From Achromobacter animicus (GTDB taxonomy: Bacteria > Pseudomonadota > Gammaproteobacteria > Burkholderiales > Burkholderiaceae_B), in the NCBI RefSeq assembly GCF_902859585.1, contig NZ_CADIJM010000008.1, forward strand, positions 62,001-126,000: a stretch of 64,000 bases of DNA, in the 5' to 3' direction. Both the position numbers and the translations under genes were made by a program. A model generated the notes under the pieces. It was not told where the DNA came from, did no database searches, and saw only the letters and a list, made by a program, of their open reading frames with translations. Positions within the stretch are counted from its first letter, which is position 1. Each line of letters opens with the position of its first letter. This document shows positions 53,225 through 62,155 of this stretch, in pieces.

Positions 53225-53360
53225 GGCTGGGGGTTCCTGATTCGTCGATTGAAAAGCGCGGCCCGCGGGCGCCTCGGGGCCTTCTCTTGGTCTAACGAAC
53301 CAGAAATGAAATTCTGCGGCGTTGTTACGAAATAGTCGGGATGCGCCGTGGGGGGGCGGC

Positions 53361-53406
53361 GAAATCGGGGGGGAAATCGGGCGACGAATCGGCGCGAATC
53401 AGCGCC
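53361..53406. repeat. short degenerate repeat after fecR
   Basis: GAA(A)TCGG-type units of 10-13 bp (53361-53372, 53373-53385, 53386-53395, 53396-53406) run up to 1 bp from the fecR stop. Unlike the other arrays the stop is not clearly copied. The sequence occupies the gap upstream of the receptor gene. Confidence 0.55.
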
Positions 53407-53407
53407 T

Positions 53408-54391
53408 TCATGCCCGGCCCACGCTGACCCAGTAGCGCGTGCGATAGCGCAGCCTCAGGTCCAATACGCCGGCAAGCACCTCGAGCGCCTTGTCGGTGTC
53501 GTCGATCCGGAACGCGCCGGTGACTTCGCGGTGCGCCACGTCGGCGTCGCAGCGCACGATGCCGGTGCGATAGCGGCCCAGCTCGGCCACAAACCGGTCC
53601 AGCCGCATGCGGTTCGCAACCAGCATGCCGCCGGTCCAGGCCGGCGCCGTTTCGTTCACCGCGGTCACGGGCGACAGGCTGCGGCGGTCGAACTCGGCCT
53701 GCTCGCCCGCATGCACGACCCGGCGCGCCTGCGCTTGCGCGTCCGGCTCCACCTGCACGGCGCCTTCGAATACCGCGACGTGCGTGGCGCCCCGGCTGTC
53801 GTCCATCTGGCGCACGGAAAAGCGCGTGCCCAGCGGCGTCAGCAGGCCGTTTGGCGTTCTTACGCCGAAAGGCCGGCCTGCGTCGTCGGTGCCTGTGGCG
53901 ATCAGGATCTCGCCGCTGCGCAGGTCGATGCGGCGCTGCTGCGCGTCATAGCGCATCGCCACGGCCGAATCGGTGTTCAGGGTCAGCACGGTGCCGTCGG
54001 GCAGGTGCACGACGCGCTGCTCGCCCGTCGCGGTGCGATAGACCGTGCTGCCGTCCCACAACCCTTCGCGCGCGCCCATCCAGCCCAGCGCGCCCAGGCC
54101 GACGCCGGCCGCCATCCATTTGAGTGCGCCGCGGCGCGAGCGTTGGTCGCAATAGCGCAGGATGGTCTGCCCCGCTGCGGCGGTCGACACGTTGCCGGTG
54201 GTGGCAGCCTTCAGATCCTGGCTGATGCCCTGCAGGCGCTGCCAGGCCAGTTCGTGGCGCGCATCTGCTTCGCGCCATTGCGTACAGGCGGCCTGCGTGG
54301 CGGCGTCCGGGGCGTCGCCGGCGCGCATCATCCACTGCGCCGCCTGCCGGATGATGTCGGGATGCACCCGCTCGGTGTGCGCGGCGCTCAT
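53408..54391 (-). CDS. fecR: FecR-type anti-sigma regulator
   Basis: The 327-residue protein has a cytoplasmic N-terminus (DIIRQAAQWMMRAGDAPDAA), a membrane segment near residues 90-107 and a periplasmic FecR domain (VVHLPDGTVLTLNTDSAVAM, GTRFSVRQ). It pairs with the adjacent sigma and with the receptor downstream. ATG 54391 overlaps the sigma stop as ATGA; the longer frame is sigma-gene shadow. Its last residues YRTRYWVSVGRA match the end of HurR (YRTPYWVTIVP), showing paralogy. Confidence 0.92.
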   Translation of the reverse strand: MSAAHTERVHPDIIRQAAQWMMRAGDAPDAATQAACTQWREADARHELAWQRLQGISQDLKAATTGNVSTAAAGQTILRYCDQRSRRGALKWMAAGVGLGALGWMGAREGLWDGSTVYRTATGEQRVVHLPDGTVLTLNTDSAVAMRYDAQQRRIDLRSGEILIATGTDDAGRPFGVRTPNGLLTPLGTRFSVRQMDDSRGATHVAVFEGAVQVEPDAQAQARRVVHAGEQAEFDRRSLSPVTAVNETAPAWTGGMLVANRMRLDRFVAELGRYRTGIVRCDADVAHREVTGAFRIDDTDKALEVLAGVLDLRLRYRTRYWVSVGRA

Positions 54392-54900
54392 GCGTACAGC
54401 ACCGTGTAGCAGTGTTCCCACGCCTTGATCATGTCGCGCTGCACGGCCGCCACCGAAATGCCCAGCTCGCGCGCCACGTCCAGATAGGGCAGGCCTTCCA
54501 CCTGCGCCAGCACGAAAACCCGGCGCACCCGCGCCGGCAACTGCTCCATCATGCGGCACACGGCATCCAGCGCCTCGACCACCAACGCATGCGTCTCGGG
54601 ACTGGGCGCCACGTCTTCGCTGCGCGCGGCGAGCGTCTCAAGGTAGGCTTGTTCGATCGCCCGGCGGCGCGATTGGTCGATCAGCAGACGCTTGGCAACC
54701 GTGGTCAAAAAGCCGCGCGGCTCGGCAAACGCGGCGCGAGATTCGCTGCGCATGACGCGTTCGAACGTGTCGTGCGCCAGATCGGCGGCATTGTCGGCAT
54801 TGCCGGCAAGCCGGCGGCGCAGCATCTGCACAAGCCAGCCATGGTGCTCGCGGTACAGACTGACGAATTCGGCGGAGGACGCAAAAGGGGCGGGCGGCAC
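54388..54900 (-). CDS. fecI: FecI-type ECF sigma factor
   Basis: The 170-residue iron-starvation sigma has region 2 (LYREHHGWLVQMLRRRL, DLAHDTFERVM) and region 4 (VEGLPYLDVARELGISVAAVQRDM). It is a paralogue of HurI, sharing the YRxHHGWLxxxLR start and EQAYLE segment. A Fur-like box lies 21 bp upstream. Together with fecR and the receptor gene it forms a surface-signalling set for a ferric siderophore. Confidence 0.93.
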   Translation of the reverse strand: MPPAPFASSAEFVSLYREHHGWLVQMLRRRLAGNADNAADLAHDTFERVMRSESRAAFAEPRGFLTTVAKRLLIDQSRRRAIEQAYLETLAARSEDVAPSPETHALVVEALDAVCRMMEQLPARVRRVFVLAQVEGLPYLDVARELGISVAAVQRDMIKAWEHCYTVLYA

Positions 54901-54920
54901 GGGTCTGCGGGTCAGATGCT

Positions 54921-54944
54921 AATGGGAATGATTGCTAATTGTAG
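54921..54944. promoter_or_regulatory. Fur-like box upstream of the second fecI
   Basis: AATGGGAATGATTGCTAATT at 54921 is nearly the same as the element before hurI (4065), sharing AATG.GAA.GATTGCTA.TTGTAG. Iron-dependent repression of this sigma is expected. Confidence 0.7.
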
Positions 54945-55080
54945 CCAATCAGCGGCTCGTGGCTATTTCTTTTCACGCCCGCCCATTCCCGCTGCGCCCA
55001 AGCCGCGGTCGCGGCCTTCCGCTATCTGGGGTTGAAAGGGGCGCCCGCCCGGCGTCGAAAGCCCCGCACCCTCAAGCCCT

Positions 55081-56205
55081 TCAGGCGTCGGCTGCGCCCA
55101 ATCTCCACAGCGACGTCATTTCCTTCGACCGCGCTGCAAACAACGGATCCGACGCGTCCCGCGCCTTGCCGTGCACCGGCCGCGTATCCAGCTTGTCGAT
55201 CACGCGCAGCCCGGCGGTTTCGATCATCTCCAGCAACTGCTCGCGTGTGCGCAAGCCCAGGTGCTCGGCCAGATCCGACAGAATCAGCCAGCCTTCGCCA
55301 TTCGGTGTCAGATGATCCTTCAATCCATTCAGAAACCCGCGCAGCATGCGGCTGTCCGGGTCGTACACAGCATGTTCCAGCGGCGAGCTGGGCCGCGCGG
55401 GCAGCCACGGCGGGTTACAGACGATCAGCGACACGCGGCCTTCGGGGAACAGGTCCGTCTGTTCGACCTCGACCTGTCCCGACAGGCCCAGACGTTCCAG
55501 GTTCTCGTGCGCGCAGGCGATGGCGCGCGCATCCGTGTCAGTGGCGATGACGCGTTTGCCGCCACGGCGGGCAATCACTGCGGCCAGAACACCGGTGCCC
55601 GTGCCGATATCAAACGCCACGCTGCCGCGCGGCATGGGCGTGTTGGCGACCAGGTCCACATATTCGCCGCGCACGGGCGAGAATACGCCGTAGTGCGGGT
55701 GGATGCGGTTGTTCAGCGCGGCAATCTCCACGCCCTTCCTGCGCCATTCATAGGCGCCGATCAGGCCCAGCAGTTCGCGCAGCGACGCCACGAATGGCGC
55801 ATCGCCCGGCACGTGTGCGGCTTCGCAGGCCGGATGCGCGTCGGGCGCGCGGCGCAGGGGGATGGTGTGGCCGGCATCGAAGGGAATCAGCAGCATGCCC
55901 AGGATGCGGGCGCGCTGCGACTGGACCTGCCGATGCTGGTTGAAGGCTTCGAGCTGGGTTTCGACCGGCTTGCGCGGGCGCTTGTCGACGCGGCGCGTGA
56001 TGGCCTGCAACAGCTGGCGCGCGTTCTGGAAGTCGCCGCGCCACAGCAGGCCGACGCCTTCGCAGGCGTGGCGGTAGGCCATGTCGGCGGTCAGCGTGTC
56101 GTCGGCGACGATGACGCGCTTGGGCGGCGTGGCGCCGGTTTCCGAGTGCCAGCGGGCCGAGCGGGCGACGCCGTTTTCTTCCCAATGCAGTTCAGGCGCG
56201 TTCAA
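55081..56205 (-). CDS. class I SAM-dependent methyltransferase
   Basis: The 374-residue protein has a Rossmann methyltransferase domain in its C-terminal half with the SAM motif VAFDIGTGTGVLAAVIA, acidic VIATDTDARAI and the catalytic-type NPPW, as in N6-adenine or N5-glutamine methyltransferases. The N-terminal 150 residues are probably a substrate-recognition domain. The substrate is not evident. A 180-bp gap separates it from the fecI Fur box. Confidence 0.85.
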   Translation of the reverse strand: MNAPELHWEENGVARSARWHSETGATPPKRVIVADDTLTADMAYRHACEGVGLLWRGDFQNARQLLQAITRRVDKRPRKPVETQLEAFNQHRQVQSQRARILGMLLIPFDAGHTIPLRRAPDAHPACEAAHVPGDAPFVASLRELLGLIGAYEWRRKGVEIAALNNRIHPHYGVFSPVRGEYVDLVANTPMPRGSVAFDIGTGTGVLAAVIARRGGKRVIATDTDARAIACAHENLERLGLSGQVEVEQTDLFPEGRVSLIVCNPPWLPARPSSPLEHAVYDPDSRMLRGFLNGLKDHLTPNGEGWLILSDLAEHLGLRTREQLLEMIETAGLRVIDKLDTRPVHGKARDASDPLFAARSKEMTSLWRLGAADA

Positions 56206-56346
56206 GAGGTCGCTCCGGTGGGGAAAAGGGGGAAGGGCAGGATCATGGGAAATGGCACATAAAAGATAAGGGCGCGGGCTGCCAATGTAGCAGCTTCGCG
56301 CCCTGGAACTGCTGCGCGGCGCATGCGGCGCCGCGACAGGATGGGG

Positions 56347-58014
56347 TCAATGGAACAGGACGACGGCCTTTTGCAGCGTGATCCAGATGCCCCAGGCCAG
56401 CGGGATGCCGACGCACGCCCATGCAAAGGCGATCAGCGCGGGCGGGGTGCGGAAGCTGGACTTGCCCACGCCGTGGGTTTCGGCGGCGACGGCGCGCTCG
56501 TGCGCCAGCGCCTTTTCCTTGGCCAGTTCCTCGTCGGTCATGAAGTACTTGGCGTTGACCGGGCGGATGGCCAGGTTGCACAAAAAGCCCACGACCAGCA
56601 TGCCGGCCAGGATGTACATGGTGATGTCATACACCTGGGCGCGCGGCACGCCGATGGACAACTGGTATTCGCGGATGTAGTTGACGAGAACCGGGCCGAA
56701 GATGCCCGCCGCCGACCACGCGGTCAGCAGCCGGCCGTGGATGGCGCCCACCATCTGGGTGCCGAACAGGTCGGCCAGGTAGGCCGGCACCGTGGCAAAG
56801 CCGCCGCCGTACATCGACAGGATGACGCAGAACGCCGCCACGAAGAGCGCCAGGGCGCCGATGTGCGCGGTCCAGGGGATGGCGGCGTACAAAAAGAAGC
56901 CCAGCACGAAGAAGACGAAGTACGTCATCTTGCGGCCCAGCTTGTCCGACAGGCTGGCCCAGAAGAAGCGGCCGCCGATGTTGAAGAGGCTGAGCAGGCC
57001 CGTGAAACCGGCGGCAATGGCGGCGATGGCCGCGAGCTGGTCCTTGTCGAGCTGTCCAAAACCCAGTTCAGGCTTGTCGATGAGCCCGCCGCCGAACACT
57101 TCTTGCAGCAGCGGCGACGCCATCCCCAGAATGCCGATGCCCGCGGTGACGTTCAGGCACAGCGCCCACCAGACCAGCCAGAACTGCGGCACGCCCCACA
57201 CGCGCTTCACGTGGACGTGGCGCTGCGTGATCATCACGTTATTGACCTGCTTGGCGGGCGGCGTCCAGCCCGCGGGTTTCCAGCCGGTGGGCGGCACGCG
57301 GTAGCCCAGGGCGCCCGACATCATGAAGATGAAGTACACCAGCGCCATGGTAAGAAAGGTCTGCCAGACGCCCGGCGAGGTTGGCGTGGCGAAGTGACGC
57401 ATCAGCAGGTCGGCCAGCGGCGCGCCGATCATGGCGCCGCCGCCAAAGCCCATGATGGCCATGCCGGTCGCCATGCCGCGGCGGTCCGGGAACCACTTGA
57501 TCAGCGTGCTCACCGGCGAGATATACCCCAGCCCCAGCCCGATGCCCCCGATCACGCCCGACCCCAGCCACAGCATCCACATCTGGTGCAGGTAGATGCC
57601 GATGGCCGAAATGACCAGGCCGCCGCACCAGCACAGCGCCGACACGACGCCTGCCTTGCGCGGGCCCGCGCGTTCCAGCCAGCCGCCCCAGAGCGCGGCC
57701 GAACACCCCAGCAGCACGAAGAACAGGGTGTACATCCACCCCATCGTCGAGATCTTCCAGTCACAGCTCGTGGTGAAGAGCTCGGCCACGAGACTCATGT
57801 CCGGCGGGCAGGCCAGCGGCTTCGCGCCGCCCACCACCTTGGACAACGGCAGCCAGAACACGGAAAAGCCGTAGGCCATGCCGATGCACAGGTGGATGGC
57901 CAGGGCGGCCGGCGGCACCAGCCAGCGCGAGAAGCCCGGCCCCGCGATGGTGCGTTCTTTGTCGAAAAAACCCGGCCTTGAGCCGGGCAGGTCCAGGGTG
58001 GCGCTACTTTCCAT
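56347..58014 (-). CDS. OFA-family MFS transporter (oxalate/formate type)
   Basis: The 555-residue protein has twelve MFS helices plus an extra C-terminal segment. OFA-type features are LAIHLCIGMAYGFSVFWLPL, GVIGGIGLGLGYISPVSTLI and KWFPDRRGMATGMAIMGFGGG. It carries a long loop after helix 1 with two Cys. It lies downstream of the formate dehydrogenase genes on the same strand, 128 bp away, so transport of formate or a related acid is likely. The start ATG 58014 precedes a charged 25-residue tail. Confidence 0.88.
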   Translation of the reverse strand: MESSATLDLPGSRPGFFDKERTIAGPGFSRWLVPPAALAIHLCIGMAYGFSVFWLPLSKVVGGAKPLACPPDMSLVAELFTTSCDWKISTMGWMYTLFFVLLGCSAALWGGWLERAGPRKAGVVSALCWCGGLVISAIGIYLHQMWMLWLGSGVIGGIGLGLGYISPVSTLIKWFPDRRGMATGMAIMGFGGGAMIGAPLADLLMRHFATPTSPGVWQTFLTMALVYFIFMMSGALGYRVPPTGWKPAGWTPPAKQVNNVMITQRHVHVKRVWGVPQFWLVWWALCLNVTAGIGILGMASPLLQEVFGGGLIDKPELGFGQLDKDQLAAIAAIAAGFTGLLSLFNIGGRFFWASLSDKLGRKMTYFVFFVLGFFLYAAIPWTAHIGALALFVAAFCVILSMYGGGFATVPAYLADLFGTQMVGAIHGRLLTAWSAAGIFGPVLVNYIREYQLSIGVPRAQVYDITMYILAGMLVVGFLCNLAIRPVNAKYFMTDEELAKEKALAHERAVAAETHGVGKSSFRTPPALIAFAWACVGIPLAWGIWITLQKAVVLFH

Positions 58015-58142
58015 GATGTCTCCTCAGGGGTGCGGCTTTATAGCGTGCGTAGCCCGGAAAAGCCCGGTGACGCCGCCTCTTTTATGGATCTGTTGCTGTC
58101 CTGCCACTTCGGGGCGGGCCGTCATGCGGCGGCCCGGGTGCG

Positions 58143-58400
58143 CTATGCGACGCGCGCAAGCGGGGTAAGACGCTCGCGATGCTGGGTGACCGCCTGCAGC
58201 ACCAGCGGATGAAGCTGTTCCTCGCCGGCATCGCCGTCGGGGCTGCGCGCCAGGAAGTCCAGCAACTCGTTGCGCATGCGCGGTTCCCAGAATTTCTGGA
58301 TGTGATTGGTGACGCCTTCCAGCGCCTCGGGCCGGTCCGGCATGGCGTCGAAGAACTGGCCGATGCGGTTGGCCATGCGGATCAGGTTGACGATTTCCAT
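58143..58400 (-). CDS. fdsD: formate dehydrogenase delta subunit
   Basis: The 85-residue small subunit has LIRMANRIGQFFDAMPDR and VTNHIQKFWEPRMRNELLDF, the conserved signature of FdsD. It is required for assembly or activity of NAD-dependent molybdenum formate dehydrogenase. ATG 58400 is used; a TTG 21 bp upstream at 58421 overlaps the fdhD stop as TTGA and is an alternative start. Confidence 0.9.
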   Translation of the reverse strand: MEIVNLIRMANRIGQFFDAMPDRPEALEGVTNHIQKFWEPRMRNELLDFLARSPDGDAGEEQLHPLVLQAVTQHRERLTPLARVA

Positions 58401-58417
58401 GCTGTCTGGCGTCCGGT

Positions 58418-59239
58418 TCAAGTAAGGATGCGTTCGGGGTGGGTGTAGATGGCGGCGTCGCCATCGCGCGTGAAGCCCAAGAGCGTCACGTTGGCGTCGG
58501 TGGCCAGGCGGATGGCCAGGGCGGTGGGGGCGGAGACCGAGGCCAGCACGGCAACGCCGGCGGATGCCGTCTTTTGCACCATCTCGAAGCTGGCCCGGCT
58601 GGACACCACGACGATGCCGTCGCTGCCGTTGACCGCCTGGCGCGCCAACGCGCCGGCCAGCTTGTCCAGCGCGTTGTGGCGGCCCACGTCTTCGCGTACA
58701 AAAGCGACGGCGCCATCGGCGCCCGCCCAGCCCGCCGCGTGCGTGGCGCCGGTGATGTCGTGCAGCGTCTGGCGCGCGCGCATGTCGCGCATGGCGGCCA
58801 GCACGGCCTCGATGCGCACGGGTGCGCCGTTGGTCACCGGGGCGACCGGCCGCAGCACTTCAGGCAGGGTTTCGACGCCGCACAGGCCGCAGCCGGTGCG
58901 GCCGGCCATGGCGCGGCGCCGCGTCTTCAACTGCATTTCACAGGCGGACGAGATCTCCAGCTGCACGACGATGCCGCCGCATTGCGGCAGCAGGTCGATG
59001 CCGCGCACGTCGCTGACGCTGCCGATGATGCCTTCGGACAGCGAGAACCCCACGGCAAAGTCTTCCAGATCCGCCGGCGTGGCCAGCATGGTGGCGTGGC
59101 TGATGCCGTTGTATTCCAGCGCCACCGGCGTTTCCTCGGCGACGTAGTCGGTCTCGGCGTCGGGGGCGATGGCCCCCGACCGCACGCGGATGACCTGGGT
59201 CGGCGTGCAGTCGGGGCGGGCGGTGGTCGGCGTAGGCAT
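58418..59239 (-). CDS. fdhD: formate dehydrogenase accessory sulfurtransferase FdhD
   Basis: The 273-residue protein transfers sulfur to the molybdenum cofactor of formate dehydrogenase. The motif GRTGCGLCGVE holds the CxxC pair, and VAFVREDVGRHNALDKL the conserved family block. It is called fdsC in fdsGBACD operons. ATG 59239 begins the family's usual N-terminus; upstream sequence is not protein-like. It lies between fdsA and fdsD. Confidence 0.93.
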   Translation of the reverse strand: MPTPTTARPDCTPTQVIRVRSGAIAPDAETDYVAEETPVALEYNGISHATMLATPADLEDFAVGFSLSEGIIGSVSDVRGIDLLPQCGGIVVQLEISSACEMQLKTRRRAMAGRTGCGLCGVETLPEVLRPVAPVTNGAPVRIEAVLAAMRDMRARQTLHDITGATHAAGWAGADGAVAFVREDVGRHNALDKLAGALARQAVNGSDGIVVVSSRASFEMVQKTASAGVAVLASVSAPTALAIRLATDANVTLLGFTRDGDAAIYTHPERILT

Positions 59240-59265
59240 GGGATCCCTGGCGTGCTGGCTGTCGG

Positions 59266-62142
59266 TTACTTCCCGGTCAGCGCCGCCTCGGACTCGCGCG
59301 AGCGTTCGCGCAGGAGCTTTTGCTGGATATCCGCAAATCGCGACCATTGCCGCTGCCATTCCGACGGCTGCGACACGCGCGTCACCTGCACGGCCGTGAC
59401 CTTGTACTCGGGGCAGTTGGTCGCCCAGTCGGAGCTGTCGGTGGTGACGACGTTGGCGCCGGACTCGGGAAAGTGGAACGTGGTGTATACCACGCCCGGC
59501 TGCACGCGGTCGGTCAGCGTGGCGCGCAGCACGGTTTCACCCGCGCGGCTCTGGATGCCGACCCAGTCGCCCTCGGCCACGCCCCGGTCCTCGGCGTCCT
59601 GCGGATGGATTTCCAGCACGTCCTCGCCGTGCCACATGACATTGGGCGTGCGGCGGGTCTGCGCGCCCACGTTGTATTGCGACAGGATGCGGCCGGTGGT
59701 CAACAGCAGCGGGAAGCGGCGCGTGCTGCGTTCATCGGTGGGCACGTACTTGGTGATCATGAAGCGGCCCTTGCCGCGCACAAACTGGTCGATGTGCATG
59801 ATGGGCGTGCCGTCCGGCGCGTCGTCGTTGCACGGCCATTGCAGGCTGCCCAGCTTGTCGAGCTTGTCGTACGTGACGCCGGCGAACGTGGGCGTCAGCC
59901 GCGCGATCTCTTCCATGATCTCGCGCGGGTGCTTGTAGTTCATGGGGTAACCCAGCGCGTTGGACAGCGCCACGGTCACTTCCCAGTCGGACTTGCCGTT
60001 CTTGGGTTCCATCACCTTGCGCACCCGGGAAATGCGGCGCTCGGCATTGGTGAAGGTGCCGTCCTTTTCCAGGAAAGAGGAACCCGGCAGGAACACGTGC
60101 GCGTACTTCGCGGTCTCGTTCAGGAACAGGTCCTGCACGACGATGCATTCCATCGCCGCCAGCGACGCCGCCACGTGCTGCGTGTTGGGATCGGACTGCA
60201 CGATGTCCTCGCCCTGGCAGTACAGGCCCTTGAACGACCCGCCCAGCGCGGCTTCGAACATGTTGGGGATGCGCAGGCCGGGCTCGGGCTGCAGCGTGAC
60301 GCCCCAGTCCTTTTCGAATTGCGCGCGCACGGTGTTGTCGGAGATGTGGCGGTAGCCGGGCAGTTCGTGCGGGAACGAGCCCATGTCGCACGAGCCCTGC
60401 ACGTTGTTCTGGCCGCGCAGCGGATTGACCCCCACACCTTCGCGGCCGATGTTGCCGGTGGCCATCGCCAGGTTGGCGATCGCCATGACGGTGGTCGAAC
60501 CCTGGCTGTGCTCGGTGACGCCCAGGCCGTAATAGATGGAGCCGTTGCCGCCGGTGGCAAACAGGCGCGCCGCGCCGCGCACCGCCTGCGCCGGCACGCC
60601 GGTGATTTCTTCCATGGCTTCCGGCGAGTTCTCGGGCAGCGAGACGAAATCGCGCCATTCCCGGAATGCCTTTTCCTCGCAGCGCTCGGCGACAAAGTCT
60701 TCGGCGATCAGGCCTTCGGTGGCGATGACGTGCGCCAGCGAGGACAGCAGCGCGGTGTTGGTGCCGGGCCGCACCTGCAGGTGGAAATCGGCCTTGATGT
60801 GCGGCGAGCTGACGAGCTCGATGCGGCGCGGATCGATGACGATGAGCCGCGCGCCTTCGCGCAGCCGCCGCTTCAGGCGCGAGGCGAACACGGGGTGGCC
60901 GCTGCTGGGGTTGGCGCCCATGACGATGACCACGTCGGTATGCATGACGGAGTCAAAGGTCTGCGTGCCCGCCGATTCGCCCAGCGTCTGCTTCAGGCCG
61001 TAGCCGGTGGGCGAATGGCAAACGCGCGCGCAGGTGTCGACGTTGTTCGTGCCGAAGGCGGCGCGCACCAGCTTTTGCACCAGCCACGTTTCTTCGTTGG
61101 TGCAGCGCGAGGACGTGATGCCGCCCACCGCGTCGCGCCCGTACTGGCTCTGGATGCGGCGGAATTCGGAGGCCGCGTAGTTGATGGCTTCGTCCCAGGA
61201 CACTTCCTTCCAGGAGTCCGTGATGTGCTTGCGGATCATGGGCTTGAGCACGCGTTCCTTGTGCGTGGCGTAGCCCCAGGCGAAGCGCCCCTTCACGCAG
61301 GAGTGGCCGCGGTTGGCCTGCCCGTCCTTCCAGGGGACCATGCGCACGACTTCCTGGCCCTTCATTTCGGCCTTGAAGCCGCAGCCCACGCCGCAGTAGG
61401 CGCAAGTGGTCACGACCGAGTGCTCGGCCTGGCCCATCATGATGACGGTCTTTTCCTGCAGGGTGGACGTGGGGCAGGCCTGGACGCAGGCGCCGCAGGA
61501 CACGCATTCGCTGTCGAGGAAGGGCTGGTCCTGCCCGGCCGACACGTGCGAATCGAACCCCTTGCCGGAGATCGTCAGCGCGAACGTGCCCTGGGTTTCT
61601 TCGCAGGCGCGCACGCATCGGTTGCAGACGATGCACTTGGACGCGTCGAAGGTGAAATACGGGTTGGATTCGTCTTTTTCGGCCTTCAGGTGGTTGGCGC
61701 CGTCGTAGCCGTAGCGCACGTTGCGCAGGCCCACCACGCCCGCCATGTCCTGCAGTTCGCAGTCGCCGTTGGCCGGACAGGTCAGGCAGTCGAGCGGATG
61801 GTCCGAAATGTACAGTTCCATCACGCCGCGCCGCAGGTCGTGCAGCTTGGGGGTTTCGGTGAAGACCACCATGCCGTTCTCGGCGGGCGTCGTACAGGAC
61901 GCCGGATAGCCGCGGCGGCCTTCGATCTGCACCAGGCACAGGCGGCAGGAGCCGAAGGGTTCAAGGCTGTCGGTGGCGCAGAGCTTGGGGATGTTGATGC
62001 CCGCATCCGCGGCCGCGCGCATCAGCGACGTGCCTTCGGGGACGGTGATCTCCTGGCCGTCGATGGTCAGGGTGACGGTCTTTTCGGACACGCGCGCCGG
62101 CGTGCCCATGTCGCGATCGCGCTTGATGACGGTTTCTAGCAT
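59266..62142 (-). CDS. fdsA: NAD-dependent formate dehydrogenase alpha subunit
   Basis: The 958-residue catalytic subunit oxidises formate to CO2. It starts with a 2Fe-2S ferredoxin domain (FGSCRLCLVQIEGRRGYPASC), continues with the NADH-dehydrogenase G-like HCxxC region (HPLDCLTCPANGDCELQ) and two 4Fe-4S clusters (CIVCNRCVRACEE and CVSCGACVQACPT), then the molybdopterin domain with CAYCGVGCGF and the catalytic Cys in VCHSPTGYG. A Cys ligand rather than selenocysteine is encoded. Electrons pass to FdsB and FdsG. Confidence 0.95.
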   Translation of the reverse strand: MLETVIKRDRDMGTPARVSEKTVTLTIDGQEITVPEGTSLMRAAADAGINIPKLCATDSLEPFGSCRLCLVQIEGRRGYPASCTTPAENGMVVFTETPKLHDLRRGVMELYISDHPLDCLTCPANGDCELQDMAGVVGLRNVRYGYDGANHLKAEKDESNPYFTFDASKCIVCNRCVRACEETQGTFALTISGKGFDSHVSAGQDQPFLDSECVSCGACVQACPTSTLQEKTVIMMGQAEHSVVTTCAYCGVGCGFKAEMKGQEVVRMVPWKDGQANRGHSCVKGRFAWGYATHKERVLKPMIRKHITDSWKEVSWDEAINYAASEFRRIQSQYGRDAVGGITSSRCTNEETWLVQKLVRAAFGTNNVDTCARVCHSPTGYGLKQTLGESAGTQTFDSVMHTDVVIVMGANPSSGHPVFASRLKRRLREGARLIVIDPRRIELVSSPHIKADFHLQVRPGTNTALLSSLAHVIATEGLIAEDFVAERCEEKAFREWRDFVSLPENSPEAMEEITGVPAQAVRGAARLFATGGNGSIYYGLGVTEHSQGSTTVMAIANLAMATGNIGREGVGVNPLRGQNNVQGSCDMGSFPHELPGYRHISDNTVRAQFEKDWGVTLQPEPGLRIPNMFEAALGGSFKGLYCQGEDIVQSDPNTQHVAASLAAMECIVVQDLFLNETAKYAHVFLPGSSFLEKDGTFTNAERRISRVRKVMEPKNGKSDWEVTVALSNALGYPMNYKHPREIMEEIARLTPTFAGVTYDKLDKLGSLQWPCNDDAPDGTPIMHIDQFVRGKGRFMITKYVPTDERSTRRFPLLLTTGRILSQYNVGAQTRRTPNVMWHGEDVLEIHPQDAEDRGVAEGDWVGIQSRAGETVLRATLTDRVQPGVVYTTFHFPESGANVVTTDSSDWATNCPEYKVTAVQVTRVSQPSEWQRQWSRFADIQQKLLRERSRESEAALTGK

Positions 62143-62155
62143 GGCGGTCTCGGGT